Counted from the stretch's first letter, positions 35,044 through 43,421 are shown. The stretch is 64,000 nucleotides of DNA from JBFLXB01 sp964570625 (GCA_964570625.1 CAZMYW010000009.1:1-64000); one strand, 5' to 3'. Notes: a model not told the origin generated them from the sequence alone. A program made the numbers and translations.

Positions 35044-36786
35044 TTAGGCCGTCGCAACGGGCTCTGATTCCGGTTCCGGCGCGTGAGCCAGCACTGGCAG
35101 CAGGTCGACCCCATGCGGCACTGGGGTGATCGCTTCGTCGCGGTAGGTACGCACCGACGGGTCATTCGTCACGCGTTGGCGCAGCCGCTGGAGCCTGATG
35201 ATCAACCAGAGCAGGCCCGTCACTTCGCCCCAGATCTCGCGGACGCGCCGGAGCGCAAAGACTAACCTCGATTCGCGCGGAAGCCCGGGGCGGCGCTCGG
35301 AGCGGTGTTTGCGTCTGAGAATGCCCGCCTGTAACGGGTGGACGCCCTCCACGAACATGGCGCCGCGAAACCAGAACATCTGTCCCAACATCTTACCCAC
35401 GCTGTGCCCTTCGGCCAGTCGGCGCCGGAAGATCGTCGCCATGTGCTCCCAGGTGTAAAAGGACCGCCACGCGGCGTTGTACGTACGCATCCACTCGTTG
35501 CGCGACATCTTGGGATGGATCGAACACGGATGCTCGCTGTCGTACAAATTCATATCCGGTTCCAGCCACGCGCCGGCCTTCACCAGGGTCTGGTGATCTT
35601 CCGAGCCCGGCAGCGGGGTGAGCATGAAGAACTCCACCAAATCAAGCGGCAGTTCGCGCTTGAGGGTTTCGACGTCGCGCATCACGGATTCGTAGGTGTC
35701 GTTGGGAAAGCCGATGATGTAGCCCGCGAAGGTCACGGCGTTGGCCTTACGCCACGCCTGGAGCATCTCGCGGTACTGATGGACCTGGTTCTGCTTCTTG
35801 CCCGTGTCCTTCAAGGTCTGCGGATTGACGTTCTCCAGCCCAATGAACACCTTGCGACACCCGGCTTTGCCCGCCTTTTCCACGAACCGCGGAATCCGGT
35901 GACTCGCGGTGTCCACTTGGAGGATGAAGGAGCCCTTGATGCCGTCCCGCTCGCGCAGCAGAATAATGCGATCGAAGATCGCTTCCCAATGTTTGTTGCG
36001 GGCGAAGTCGTCATCGGTGATGAAGTACTGCTTGATGCCCATTCGGTGATTGGCCCGGATGATCGCTTCAATGTCGTCCGCGGTGCGATAACGCGACTTC
36101 CGCCCTTGGACGTTGATAATCGTGCAAAAGCTGCACTCGAACGGGCAGCCGCGTCCGGCGTCGAACGTCGTCATGCCGCCCACGTACCGAGAAATCACGT
36201 CTGGAGGCAGAATCGGCGGGGCTTGCCCCTGGAGGTTCGGAAGGTCCTTGAGGAAGTTATAGAGCGGCTGCAGGCGGCCGTGAATCGCATCGTCCAATAC
36301 GTGGATCCAGGTCTCCTCGACCTCCCCCGCGACCAAGCTGATCCCCTCGTCCATGGCTGCGGTCAGATCGTCGGGAACCTTATCCAGCATCGACAAACAT
36401 CCGCTGACGTGAAATCCGCCGATCAACACGGGCAAGCCCGCCTTGCGGAACTCGCGCGCCAAGTCCACGGCGCGCGGGAACTGGTTCGATTGCACGCCGG
36501 CCAGGCACACCACGCCCGATCCCGGCGTGGCCAGTTGGGAGGAGATCTTCTTGATCGGAATGCGCTGATTCATCTCGTCGTACACATCGATCGTCAGGTC
36601 GACCTCCGCCCCGAATCGACCCGACGCACGCACCGCGGCCGTAATCGCATACAGGCAGGCCAACGTGTTGCTGGGGATGCAGGCCTTCATCCACCGGATC
36701 ACGTACCCCTCGTCGTCGTAGTGCGAGGGTTTGATCAGAACGACCCGGAACGTGCTCCGAACCCCGTTCTCAAGGCTCGTTGCCAT
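35044..36786 (-). CDS. B12-binding-like radical SAM protein, paralog 2
   Basis: A 580-residue tandem paralog of the gene at 33274-35022, with the same domains: N-terminal cobalamin-binding-type fold without DxHxxG, CPFECSFC radical SAM motif, helical C-terminus. Most residues are identical; differences cluster in the last ~80 residues and around residues 45-80 and 140-180. The start is ATG 36786 with AGGAGA upstream; the flank before the ATG (acattg) also matches its paralog. The DNA has stayed open on the opposite strand, which is a composition effect. Confidence 0.88.
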   Translation of the reverse strand: MATSLENGVRSTFRVVLIKPSHYDDEGYVIRWMKACIPSNTLACLYAITAAVRASGRFGAEVDLTIDVYDEMNQRIPIKKISSQLATPGSGVVCLAGVQSNQFPRAVDLAREFRKAGLPVLIGGFHVSGCLSMLDKVPDDLTAAMDEGISLVAGEVEETWIHVLDDAIHGRLQPLYNFLKDLPNLQGQAPPILPPDVISRYVGGMTTFDAGRGCPFECSFCTIINVQGRKSRYRTADDIEAIIRANHRMGIKQYFITDDDFARNKHWEAIFDRIILLRERDGIKGSFILQVDTASHRIPRFVEKAGKAGCRKVFIGLENVNPQTLKDTGKKQNQVHQYREMLQAWRKANAVTFAGYIIGFPNDTYESVMRDVETLKRELPLDLVEFFMLTPLPGSEDHQTLVKAGAWLEPDMNLYDSEHPCSIHPKMSRNEWMRTYNAAWRSFYTWEHMATIFRRRLAEGHSVGKMLGQMFWFRGAMFVEGVHPLQAGILRRKHRSERRPGLPRESRLVFALRRVREIWGEVTGLLWLIIRLQRLRQRVTNDPSVRTYRDEAITPVPHGVDLLPVLAHAPEPESEPVATA

Positions 36787-36853
36787 CAATGTTCTCCTCA
36801 TGCCCGCTGCATGATACCCGATTCGCCCGGAAAAGATAGGACGATCACCGGCG

Positions 36854-36882
36854 TTGCGATCGCCGACGACCTTCGTTATACT
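36854..36882 (+). promoter_or_regulatory. Probable promoter of the 36911 gene
   Basis: TTGCGA (36854-36859), 17-bp spacer, TATACT (36877-36882), 28 bp before the ATG at 36911 in the divergent gap from the radical SAM genes. Confidence 0.45.
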
Positions 36883-36910
36883 GCCGCGTCGGACGTTGGG
36901 GAAAATCGCC

Positions 36911-37450
36911 ATGTCAGTCACCCGGGTGTTGGTCGGCGGCCTTGTCGGCGGTCTGCTCATGCAGGCGTATTCGCTGTTCGCGTGGCTGGTGTTGCCCTAC
37001 AACCGGGAGTTTTTCCAGAAGATCCCGATCTCCACGTCCCTCCAACAGCTCTTCTTCGAACATTCGCCTGATTTGCGCGACGGGATGTGGGTGTTCGGCG
37101 AACCGGGGTCGACCGATCCCGGCGGCGTCGTCTTCCTGTTCCTGAAAGGCCTGCCAAATCCCGTGTGGGACCTGGCCGGCAGCCTGCTCCTCTACCTGCT
37201 CACGGGCCTGGCGGTCAGTTGGATCTACGCCGCCACCGCGTCGACCTGGGCGCCGGCCCCGCGTAAGGGCGTGTTGTTCGTGATGCTGCTGGGCGCCATC
37301 GCCGCGATTCCATCGCAATTCCGCCTGGCCATCGTGGTGGGGCAGCCGATTCCGTTTTCGCTGGCCATGGCTGCGGATACGGTGATCGAATTCCTATTAC
37401 TAGGCGTGGTGCTCGCGTTGGTGCACCGCTCTCGATCGACCATCGCTTGA
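36911..37450 (+). CDS. Hypothetical four-helix membrane protein
   Basis: A 179-residue inner-membrane protein with four hydrophobic segments (VLVGGLVGGLLMQAYSLFAW, LLLYLLTGLAVSWIYAA, VLFVMLLGAIAAI, VIEFLLLGVVLALV) and a ~60-residue loop after the first. The start at 36911 (MSVTRVLVG) is taken because it opens on the first helix, 28 bp from a plausible promoter. I recognise no family. It precedes recQ by 43 bp on the same strand. Confidence 0.65.
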   Translation: MSVTRVLVGGLVGGLLMQAYSLFAWLVLPYNREFFQKIPISTSLQQLFFEHSPDLRDGMWVFGEPGSTDPGGVVFLFLKGLPNPVWDLAGSLLLYLLTGLAVSWIYAATASTWAPAPRKGVLFVMLLGAIAAIPSQFRLAIVVGQPIPFSLAMAADTVIEFLLLGVVLALVHRSRSTIA

Positions 37451-37493
37451 CCTCGGGCGCGGCCCCGGTGATGGATCGCCGCAGCGAGCCGCT

Positions 37494-39206
37494 TTGAGCG
37501 TTTTGACCAAGACCGAACTCCAGCGCGACGTCGACTCGCTCGTCCAGGCGGTCGGCGGCCATATACTGAGCCATGGTGCCCGGCGCACGAGCCGCGAGAA
37601 GCTGGCTCGACTACGGGAGGCGTATCGGACGCGTCCCGATCTGTTCGAGCCCGCCACCATTCATCTGCTCAAACAGCTCGCCGAGGAGTTGAGCGCCCTG
37701 CCGCCCTCGGTGGGTGTTTCTCCCCGCGAGGTGTTGCGATCCACGTTCGGCTACGCCGCGTTCCGCTCGGGGCAGGAGGAGATCATCCAGACCGTGCTGG
37801 AGGGCCGCGATTGTATCGGGGTCATGCCCACCGGGGCGGGCAAGTCGCTCACCTACCAGATCCCGGCGCGAATCCTGGGTGGCACTACGCTGGTGGTCTC
37901 TCCGTTGATCGCGCTGATGAAGGACCAGGTGGACGCGCTCACCGAACTCGGCATCCGCGCCACGTTCATCAACACCAGCCTGGACCACGACGAGCGCCGG
38001 TCGCGGGTGGCGGCGCTTCGCGCCGGGCGATACGAATTGGTGTACGCGGCGCCCGAGGGGATCGAGTCGTCGTTGTCGGAGGTGCTGGTCGGCTGCGACA
38101 TGCGCTTGGTCGCGGTGGACGAAGCGCACTGCATCAGCCAGTGGGGCCACGACTTTCGCCCCGCCTACCGCAACCTGGCGGGTCTGAAGGCGCGATTGGG
38201 GGGGGTGCCGATGCTGGCGTTGACCGCCACCGCCACCGCGGAGGTGGTGGCGGACATCGAACGTCAACTCGGGATGGTGGTTCCGAACCAGTTCCGCGGC
38301 TCGTTTTTCCGGCCGAACCTCAGACTACACGCCTACCGCAAGGGCGACGGCCGCAACACCAGAGCCGACCTGCTCGTCCTGGTCCGCGAGCGCGCGGATC
38401 GCAGCGGCATTGTCTATTGCCTGAGCCGTAAGACGGTCGAAGCTACCGCGGAATTCCTGCGCGAACACGGCGTGCGCGCCAGACCCTATCACGCGGGCAT
38501 GGACGCCGGGGACCGCTCCCGCACGCAGGACGCGTTCCGGCGGGACGAAATCGACGTGGTGGTCGCCACGGTGGCGTTCGGCATGGGCATCGACAAACCC
38601 AATATCCGCTACGTCATCCACCGCGACATGCCTAAGAGCCTGGAAGGGTACTACCAGGAAATCGGGCGAGCTGGGCGCGACGGCGCGCCCAGCGACTGCA
38701 TCCTGTTCTACTCCTGGGCCGAGGTGGCGAGTTACGACCGGTTCGTGGAGGACTCGGACGACCCGCACCTTCGCACCCGGGCGCGCGATCAGTGCCGGGA
38801 GATGTTCGCGTGGGCCGACCGGCGCGCGTGTCGCCACCGAACCCTGGTCGCGTATCTGGGCGAAACGATCGCCCCGTGCCGCACCTCGTGTGACGTCTGC
38901 TCAAAAACCGACCTGATCGCCTCGTCGCGCGCCCAGGCGATCAAACCAAAGCGACGTTCGCGCGACGACCTCGACGGCCTAAGCGTGGACGACGCGTTGC
39001 TCACGAGGCTCAAATCCCTGCGCAAACAACTCGCCGACGCGCGCAGCATTCCCGCCTATCTGGTGTTTTCGGATGCGGCGTTGATCCAGATGGTCGAACG
39101 TCGCCCTTCGACCGACAACGAGTTGCTCGCCGTCAGCGGGGTGGGGCCCAAGAAGCTGGCCCAATACGGCGCGGCGTTCCTGGCCGCGCTGCGCCCCTCG
39201 TCATAA
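37494..39206 (+). CDS. recQ: ATP-dependent DNA helicase RecQ
   Basis: A 570-residue 3'-5' helicase of superfamily 2 acting in recombination and fork repair. A ~75-residue helical N-terminal extension precedes the helicase core. Visible motifs are FRSGQEEII (motif 0), MPTGAGKSLTYQIP (Walker A), VDEAHCISQWGHDFR (DEAH plus the RecQ aromatic loop) and GRAGRDG (motif VI). The RQC zinc cysteines lie in CRTSCDVC with an upstream Cys. An HRDC domain ends the protein (RSIPAYLVFSDAALIQM). The start is TTG at 37494, so the exact N-terminus is uncertain. Confidence 0.95.
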   Translation: MSVLTKTELQRDVDSLVQAVGGHILSHGARRTSREKLARLREAYRTRPDLFEPATIHLLKQLAEELSALPPSVGVSPREVLRSTFGYAAFRSGQEEIIQTVLEGRDCIGVMPTGAGKSLTYQIPARILGGTTLVVSPLIALMKDQVDALTELGIRATFINTSLDHDERRSRVAALRAGRYELVYAAPEGIESSLSEVLVGCDMRLVAVDEAHCISQWGHDFRPAYRNLAGLKARLGGVPMLALTATATAEVVADIERQLGMVVPNQFRGSFFRPNLRLHAYRKGDGRNTRADLLVLVRERADRSGIVYCLSRKTVEATAEFLREHGVRARPYHAGMDAGDRSRTQDAFRRDEIDVVVATVAFGMGIDKPNIRYVIHRDMPKSLEGYYQEIGRAGRDGAPSDCILFYSWAEVASYDRFVEDSDDPHLRTRARDQCREMFAWADRRACRHRTLVAYLGETIAPCRTSCDVCSKTDLIASSRAQAIKPKRRSRDDLDGLSVDDALLTRLKSLRKQLADARSIPAYLVFSDAALIQMVERRPSTDNELLAVSGVGPKKLAQYGAAFLAALRPSS

Positions 39207-39222
39207 CCCGCCGCGCCCGCGG

Positions 39223-39251
39223 TTGACATCCCCTAGGGGCTCTCCTACAAT
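39223..39251 (+). promoter_or_regulatory. Consensus promoter of citrate synthase
   Basis: TTGACA (39223-39228), 17-bp spacer, TACAAT (39246-39251). The spacer holds a perfect 10-bp palindrome, cccctagggg, between the two boxes. It would give a ~170-base 5' UTR to the GTG start at 39428; that leader contains a short relic (agcctgtttcagga, 39322-39335) of the 121-bp element's end. Confidence 0.75.
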
Positions 39252-39427
39252 TCACTGCACGTCGATCCGGCAATGGGATATCTGAATCACGCGCCACACC
39301 GGACGTGGCGCGGCGTCCAAGAGCCTGTTTCAGGAACCTGAACGCGCCAATGGCGCGAATGCTAATCCGTCCGAGGGTTCCTCACAGGTGGCGAAGCAAA
39401 GCGCCAGACAGCGAAAGGAGTGGTCAC

Positions 39428-40561
39428 GTGGAGTATTCCCCCGGTCTCGCTGGGGTTCCTGCCGCACGATCTAAAATCAGTTATCTCGACGGACAGAAGG
39501 GCCTGCTGGAGTACCGCGGGCTCCGGCTCGAACTGCTCACCCGTCACAGCACCTTTGTTGAAACCGCCTATCTGCTGATTTTCGGAGATCTGCCGTCCCG
39601 GCAGGAACTTCAACGATTCAACGCGGATCTGGTCGCCCACCGCCAGATCAAGTTCCGCATCACCGACCTGATGAAGTGCCTGCCGGAAGGCGGGCATCCG
39701 ATGGACGCGCTGCAGGCGGCGGTGGCGGCGTTGGGCATGTTTTACCCCGCGAAGAACGTGCGGGACCGCGACGTGCAGTACAGCTCGGTGGTGCGGTTGC
39801 TGGCCAAGTTGCCCACCATCGTCGCGGCCTACTCCCGGATGCGGCGCGGCGACAACCCGATCCCCCCGCAGGACGATCTTGATCATGCGTCCAACTTTCT
39901 TTACATGCTCACCGGCAAAACACCGGACCCCTTGATCGCCCGGGTGCTGGACGTTTGCCTCATCTTGCACGCCGAACACACCATGAACGCCTCGACGTTC
40001 TCCGGTCTGGTGACCGCGTCGACGCTCGCGGACGCCTACACCGTGGTCTCGTCCGCGATCGGCACCCTGATGGGTCCGCTGCACGGCGGCGCCAACGAAG
40101 AGGTGCTCTTGATGTTGCGGGAGATCGGCAAACCCGAAAACGCGCGGTCCTATATGGAGCGTCAGCTGGCCTCCGGCGGAAAGATCATGGGACTGGGCCA
40201 CCGCGAATACAAGGTCAAGGACCCTCGCGCCGTGGTGCTGCAGTCACTCGCCAAAGAACTGTTCGCGAAATTCGGGAAATCACCCTTGTACGAAGTCGCG
40301 GAAGGCGTGGAGCGCGAGGCCATCACCTTGCTGGCCAAGAAGGGCGTCTACCCCAACGTCGACTTCTACTCCGGAATCGTGTATCAAAAGATGGGCATCG
40401 AGGTGGACTTTTTCACCCCGGTGTTCGCAGTGGCGCGGGTGGCGGGTTGGCTCGCCCATTGGGTCGAGCAGCTGCATGATAATCATATTTTCCGGCCGAC
40501 GGAGATTTATGAGGGGGTGCATGGGCGTGACTATATCCCTCTCGATCAACGCGCCGCGTAA
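39428..40561 (+). CDS. gltA: Citrate synthase / 2-methylcitrate synthase family
   Basis: A 377-residue enzyme condensing acetyl-CoA with oxaloacetate at entry to the TCA cycle. The start is GTG 39428 with GAAAGGAG upstream, giving the typical short (type I-like) bacterial length. The three catalytic regions are clear: HAEHTMNAST (first His), GPLHGGANE (second His) and the substrate/CoA loop GLGHREYKVKDPRA. The catalytic Asp lies in VDFYSG. Its TAA stop is followed one base later by copy C of the 121-bp repeat. A 2-methylcitrate role cannot be excluded from sequence. Confidence 0.92.
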   Translation: MEYSPGLAGVPAARSKISYLDGQKGLLEYRGLRLELLTRHSTFVETAYLLIFGDLPSRQELQRFNADLVAHRQIKFRITDLMKCLPEGGHPMDALQAAVAALGMFYPAKNVRDRDVQYSSVVRLLAKLPTIVAAYSRMRRGDNPIPPQDDLDHASNFLYMLTGKTPDPLIARVLDVCLILHAEHTMNASTFSGLVTASTLADAYTVVSSAIGTLMGPLHGGANEEVLLMLREIGKPENARSYMERQLASGGKIMGLGHREYKVKDPRAVVLQSLAKELFAKFGKSPLYEVAEGVEREAITLLAKKGVYPNVDFYSGIVYQKMGIEVDFFTPVFAVARVAGWLAHWVEQLHDNHIFRPTEIYEGVHGRDYIPLDQRAA

Positions 40562-40562
40562 C

Positions 40563-40683
40563 AGCCTGTCCATGAGCGACCATCTGCGGCGTTGCCGCTG
40601 CGCTTCCGGTCCTCACGTACGACCCAGTACGCTGCGGTCCGGTTCTCGCGCCGCCTTGCAGCTGGCGCGCTCCTGAACAGGCT
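40563..40683 (+). repeat. 121-bp palindromic element, copy C
   Basis: Exactly 121 bp. Ends agcctgtccatgagcg (40563-40578) and cgctcctgaacaggct (40668-40683) are imperfect inverted repeats. Core ctgcggcgttgccgctgcgc and cgtacgacccagtacgctgc. The two halves are imperfect reverse complements, so the RNA could form one long hairpin. It starts one base after the citrate synthase stop. Confidence 0.9.
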
Positions 40684-40707
40684 CCGATCCGCGTAGGCGC
40701 GGATCGG
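40684..40707 (+). terminator. Hairpin directly after repeat copy C
   Basis: ccgatccgcg-tagg-cgcggatcgg: 10-bp perfect stem, 4-base loop, abutting the end of copy C. A related hairpin follows copy D. No T-run follows, so a classical intrinsic terminator is not certain. Confidence 0.5.
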
Positions 40708-40790
40708 GAACACAGAACACCGACCTTTCGCAATCTCGGGCCTGCTAGGCCCTGCGTCACTACATCACCTGAGAGGAAAGGACGGAGCCG

Positions 40791-41378
40791 ATGAAAAAGT
40801 CCCGCTCAGCGTCGAAGAAACGAACCGCCAAGAAGAAACCAGCCAAATCCCCATCTGCGGCGGCGAAACGGAAGAGTCCGAAGAAAAAGAAGACCGTGAA
40901 ATCGCGGTCCGCGCCTGAGAAGCGGCGCACCGACGCGAAGGCGAAAACGCGGGCCGGAGCTAAGAAGACGCGGCCGCGCAAGGTGACCAAGAAGACGACA
41001 CGGAAGAAGCCGGCGCCGGAGACCGCGCGGAAGCGCACGGTCTCAACAGCCAAGAAACGTCCGGTCCGCGCGGCCTCGCCTCGAAAGCCCCTGGCGCCCA
41101 AACCGGTTGTGCCGGTGGTGCCGGCCAACGAGCTCAAAGCGGGCGTGGTCACCCATTACTACTCGCACCTGACCGTGGCGGTGGTCGCGGTGACCGAGCG
41201 TCGCCTGCAGGTCGGGAACCGGATTCACATCAAGGGACATACCAGCGACTTCTATCAGACCGTGGGTTCGATGCAGGTCGAGCACGATACCGTCAGTGCC
41301 GCGGAGATTGGGAATACGGTGGGGTTGAAGGTGACGGAGCATGCGCGCGAGCATGACACGGTCTATTTGGTCACGTAG
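40791..41378 (+). CDS. Histone H1-like tail fused to EF-Tu domain 2-like barrel
   Basis: A 195-residue two-part protein. Residues 1-~108 are an extremely Lys/Arg/Ala/Pro-rich, disordered, histone H1-like tail (runs such as KKKPAKSPSAAAKRKSPKKK) that would bind nucleic acid. Residues ~113-195 are a small beta-barrel like domain 2 of translation GTPases (GVVTHYYSHLTVAVVAV, VGNRIHIKGHTSDFYQ, IGNTVGLKVTEHAREHDTVY), as in stand-alone translation-elongation-factor-like proteins; there is no GTPase domain. The start has AAGGACGGAG upstream. It is flanked by copies C and D of the 121-bp element. A nucleoid or ribosome/RNA role is possible. Confidence 0.8.
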   Translation: MKKSRSASKKRTAKKKPAKSPSAAAKRKSPKKKKTVKSRSAPEKRRTDAKAKTRAGAKKTRPRKVTKKTTRKKPAPETARKRTVSTAKKRPVRAASPRKPLAPKPVVPVVPANELKAGVVTHYYSHLTVAVVAVTERRLQVGNRIHIKGHTSDFYQTVGSMQVEHDTVSAAEIGNTVGLKVTEHAREHDTVYLVT

Positions 41379-41384
41379 TGACCA

Positions 41385-41505
41385 AGCCTGTCCATGAGCG
41401 GCCATCTGCGGCGTTGCCGCTGCGCTTCCGGTCCTCGCGTACGACTCAGTACGCTGCGCTGCGGTGCTCGCGGCGCCTTGCGAATGGCGCGCTCCTGAAC
41501 AGGCT
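41385..41505 (+). repeat. 121-bp palindromic element, copy D
   Basis: Exactly 121 bp with ends agcctgtccatgagcg and cgctcctgaacaggct, the same as copy C. The core differs at a few positions (cgtacgactcagtacgctgc). It begins 6 bp after the stop of the H1-like fusion gene, in direct orientation to copy C. Confidence 0.9.
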
Positions 41506-41530
41506 CTGATCCGCGCTTAAGCGGATCAGA
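41505..41530 (+). terminator. Hairpin directly after repeat copy D
   Basis: tctgatccgc-gcttaa-gcggatcaga: 10-bp perfect stem, 6-base loop, just before the convergent PilZ gene end. It could serve both strands. Equivalent in place and partly in sequence to the hairpin after copy C. Confidence 0.55.
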
Positions 41531-41534
41531 CACG

Positions 41535-42200
41535 TTACGAACCTGAATCTTTCGACCCGCTACGCCGACTGGCCACGTAAATCTTTAGGCGCGTCTTTTC
41601 TTCCGGGGTGAGGCGGCTCCACTGGACGCCGTAGACCGGCCCCACTTCTTTGGGATAACGGATCGTATACACGTTGCGGACCTGGGCCGAGGTCACGATC
41701 GGCGGTTCCGCGTCGAAGCTGAATTCCAGGCGCGCCACGGTGTGACCCACGGCGAAGGCGCCCACGTCGGGCGACGAAAACGCCACCCCGCCTTCACTCA
41801 GGTTCTGGATCTCGACCGGAATCCACTCCCCCGACACGGTGAGGGCAACGCGAAGCCGGGCGACCGGGGCCGGAGCCACGCGCGTATGGACCCGACGCTC
41901 CACTTGGTGAATCTCGGTGGGAAGGCGGGCGAGGAAGACGGGCATCGGATCGTCCAGCCGGCGCGTGATCAGCGCGGCGAATTCGTACGGCACACGGTCC
42001 ACCACGGTTCGCGCCCGCACCACGGCTGGGGCGGCCGGCGCCTCCCCAGCCGTGACTTCGAAGGACAGGCCGTCCAGATTCCCCGTGCGCCGGTTGTACG
42101 ACACACGGCCTTCACACGCCGGTCCATGGCCGTCGAACAACAACTCCAGCGGGAGGTGTTGGGAGATAATCGTGGACAGCATCGCGTTGACGTCGTCCAT
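41535..42200 (-). CDS. PilZ-domain protein (YcgR-like) c-di-GMP effector
   Basis: A 221-residue cytoplasmic protein. Residues ~5-105 resemble a YcgR-N flagellar-brake-type domain. Residues ~105-215 are a PilZ domain with both c-di-GMP-binding motifs: RRVHTRV (RxxxR) and NLSEGG (D/NxSxxG). It should change conformation on binding c-di-GMP, perhaps made by cyclases such as that at 873-1784. AAGGAG precedes the ATG. It follows the GyrA-like gene by 60 bp on the same strand. Confidence 0.88.
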   Translation of the reverse strand: MDDVNAMLSTIISQHLPLELLFDGHGPACEGRVSYNRRTGNLDGLSFEVTAGEAPAAPAVVRARTVVDRVPYEFAALITRRLDDPMPVFLARLPTEIHQVERRVHTRVAPAPVARLRVALTVSGEWIPVEIQNLSEGGVAFSSPDVGAFAVGHTVARLEFSFDAEPPIVTSAQVRNVYTIRYPKEVGPVYGVQWSRLTPEEKTRLKIYVASRRSGSKDSGS

Positions 42201-42260
42201 ACCGGATCTCCTTGTGCCCTGAGGGTACGGCCGACCCGGATCGGATACCGGGTCGCGTCG

Positions 42261-43391
42261 TCACGAGGTCAGAATTTTTGTCCGTCGATGATCGACCAGG
42301 TCGAAGAGCGGGCTTTCGTATCCCCCGCGATCCATGATCTCACGAAGCGTCGGGACCCGATCGAGCACCGGACCGCGCTTGGGACGCCACGCGGGTGAAC
42401 ACCGATAGTTGGCCAGAGCGAGCCAGTCCCGCAGCGGCCGGGTCACCGAGCCGTCGTCGGATTCGAACGCCAACCGGCATGGTATGCGCCGTTCACACTC
42501 GGTTTCGGCGAACAGGAACGTTTTCAGCGCCTCGGTAGTGACGGTCCGGGGCGCGTCGAGCAAGATGTGGACGCGATCGGGCGTGGAGAGGTCTTCGATC
42601 TGGGTCAGCAGCACGCGACCGCGCCTGGCAAGATCGCGGATCTGTGCGACCACGGTTTTGATCAAGACGCCGGGTGGGAGCGCCGTGATCGCGAGTCGCG
42701 TCCGCGCGCCTTGGAGGTGGTCGTCGACCGCGGCACGAAACACCAGCGTGGCCGCTCCGGTGTCGTAGAGTTCCCGAACCGGATCAATCCCCCAGATCAC
42801 GCCGCCGGACGCGAAATCCGGCCCCGGCATCACTTCCATCAGGTCGTCGAGCGACTCGTCCGGATCCTGGCGCAGGTGTTCCATCGCGGTCCACAACTCG
42901 GACAAATTGTGTGGAGGGATCACGGCGTCTCCCTCGGACCGGCCGTTGAGCAGGCCGATGGGCAAGAGCGGCGGGCGATCCAACGGGAGTACGGTGTCGG
43001 ACACTTCGGAGACCCGGACGCTCACCAGATCGGGCCCTCCCGGGTCATCGTCGTGGTGATCGCCGATCATCCCCGCGGCTTCCAGCAGCGGGTACCGCAC
43101 ACGCCAGGGCTGGGCCAACCTGAGCAGGGTTCGGTACGCGTGACCCACGGTTCCGGGCAGGTAGTGATGCTGCACGTGCGCCCCGACCTCTTCACACGCC
43201 GCCTCGACGTCGTCGGGATCCAGACCCAACTCCCGGGTGCAGAACAGCGTCACGATGCGCTTCGCGTCGATCCGTTGGCCCGGTTCGTCCGTCAGCTCGT
43301 GGGCCACGTGCAGCAGGCGGCGCGTCTCCGGCGTGCAGCCGTCGAGCAAGTCGATCGGCGCCGTGGCTCCCAGTAACGTCATGCCGGGCAA
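42261..43391 (-). CDS. GyrA/ParC-like protein lacking catalytic residues
   Basis: A 376-residue protein aligning with the N-terminal breakage-reunion region of type IIA topoisomerase subunit A. Matches include YRTLLRLAQPWRVRYPLLEA (GyrA VRMAQPFSLRY), GLLNGRSEGDAVIPPHNLSE (NGSSGIAVGMATNIPPHNL) and LMEVMPGPDFASGGVI (LMEHIPGPDFPT). The active-site RYTE is replaced by VRVSE, so the DNA-cleaving Tyr is gone, and the KYHPHGD motif reads HYLPGTV. The coiled-coil and C-terminal wrapping domains are absent. It therefore cannot act as a topoisomerase by the known mechanism. An alternative ATG is at 43382. It lies between PilZ and HMA-like genes. Confidence 0.8.
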   Translation of the reverse strand: MPGMTLLGATAPIDLLDGCTPETRRLLHVAHELTDEPGQRIDAKRIVTLFCTRELGLDPDDVEAACEEVGAHVQHHYLPGTVGHAYRTLLRLAQPWRVRYPLLEAAGMIGDHHDDDPGGPDLVSVRVSEVSDTVLPLDRPPLLPIGLLNGRSEGDAVIPPHNLSELWTAMEHLRQDPDESLDDLMEVMPGPDFASGGVIWGIDPVRELYDTGAATLVFRAAVDDHLQGARTRLAITALPPGVLIKTVVAQIRDLARRGRVLLTQIEDLSTPDRVHILLDAPRTVTTEALKTFLFAETECERRIPCRLAFESDDGSVTRPLRDWLALANYRCSPAWRPKRGPVLDRVPTLREIMDRGGYESPLFDLVDHRRTKILTS

Positions 43392-43421
43392 GATCCCGTT
43401 CCGATCCCGGGGCGTCGTTCG

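Noticed and set aside
35338..37071. 577-codon plus-strand open frame opposite the second radical SAM gene
   Set aside because: It mirrors codon usage of the real gene; a similar shadow lies opposite the other paralog, and the sense strand has intact CxxxCxxC and ribosome sites.
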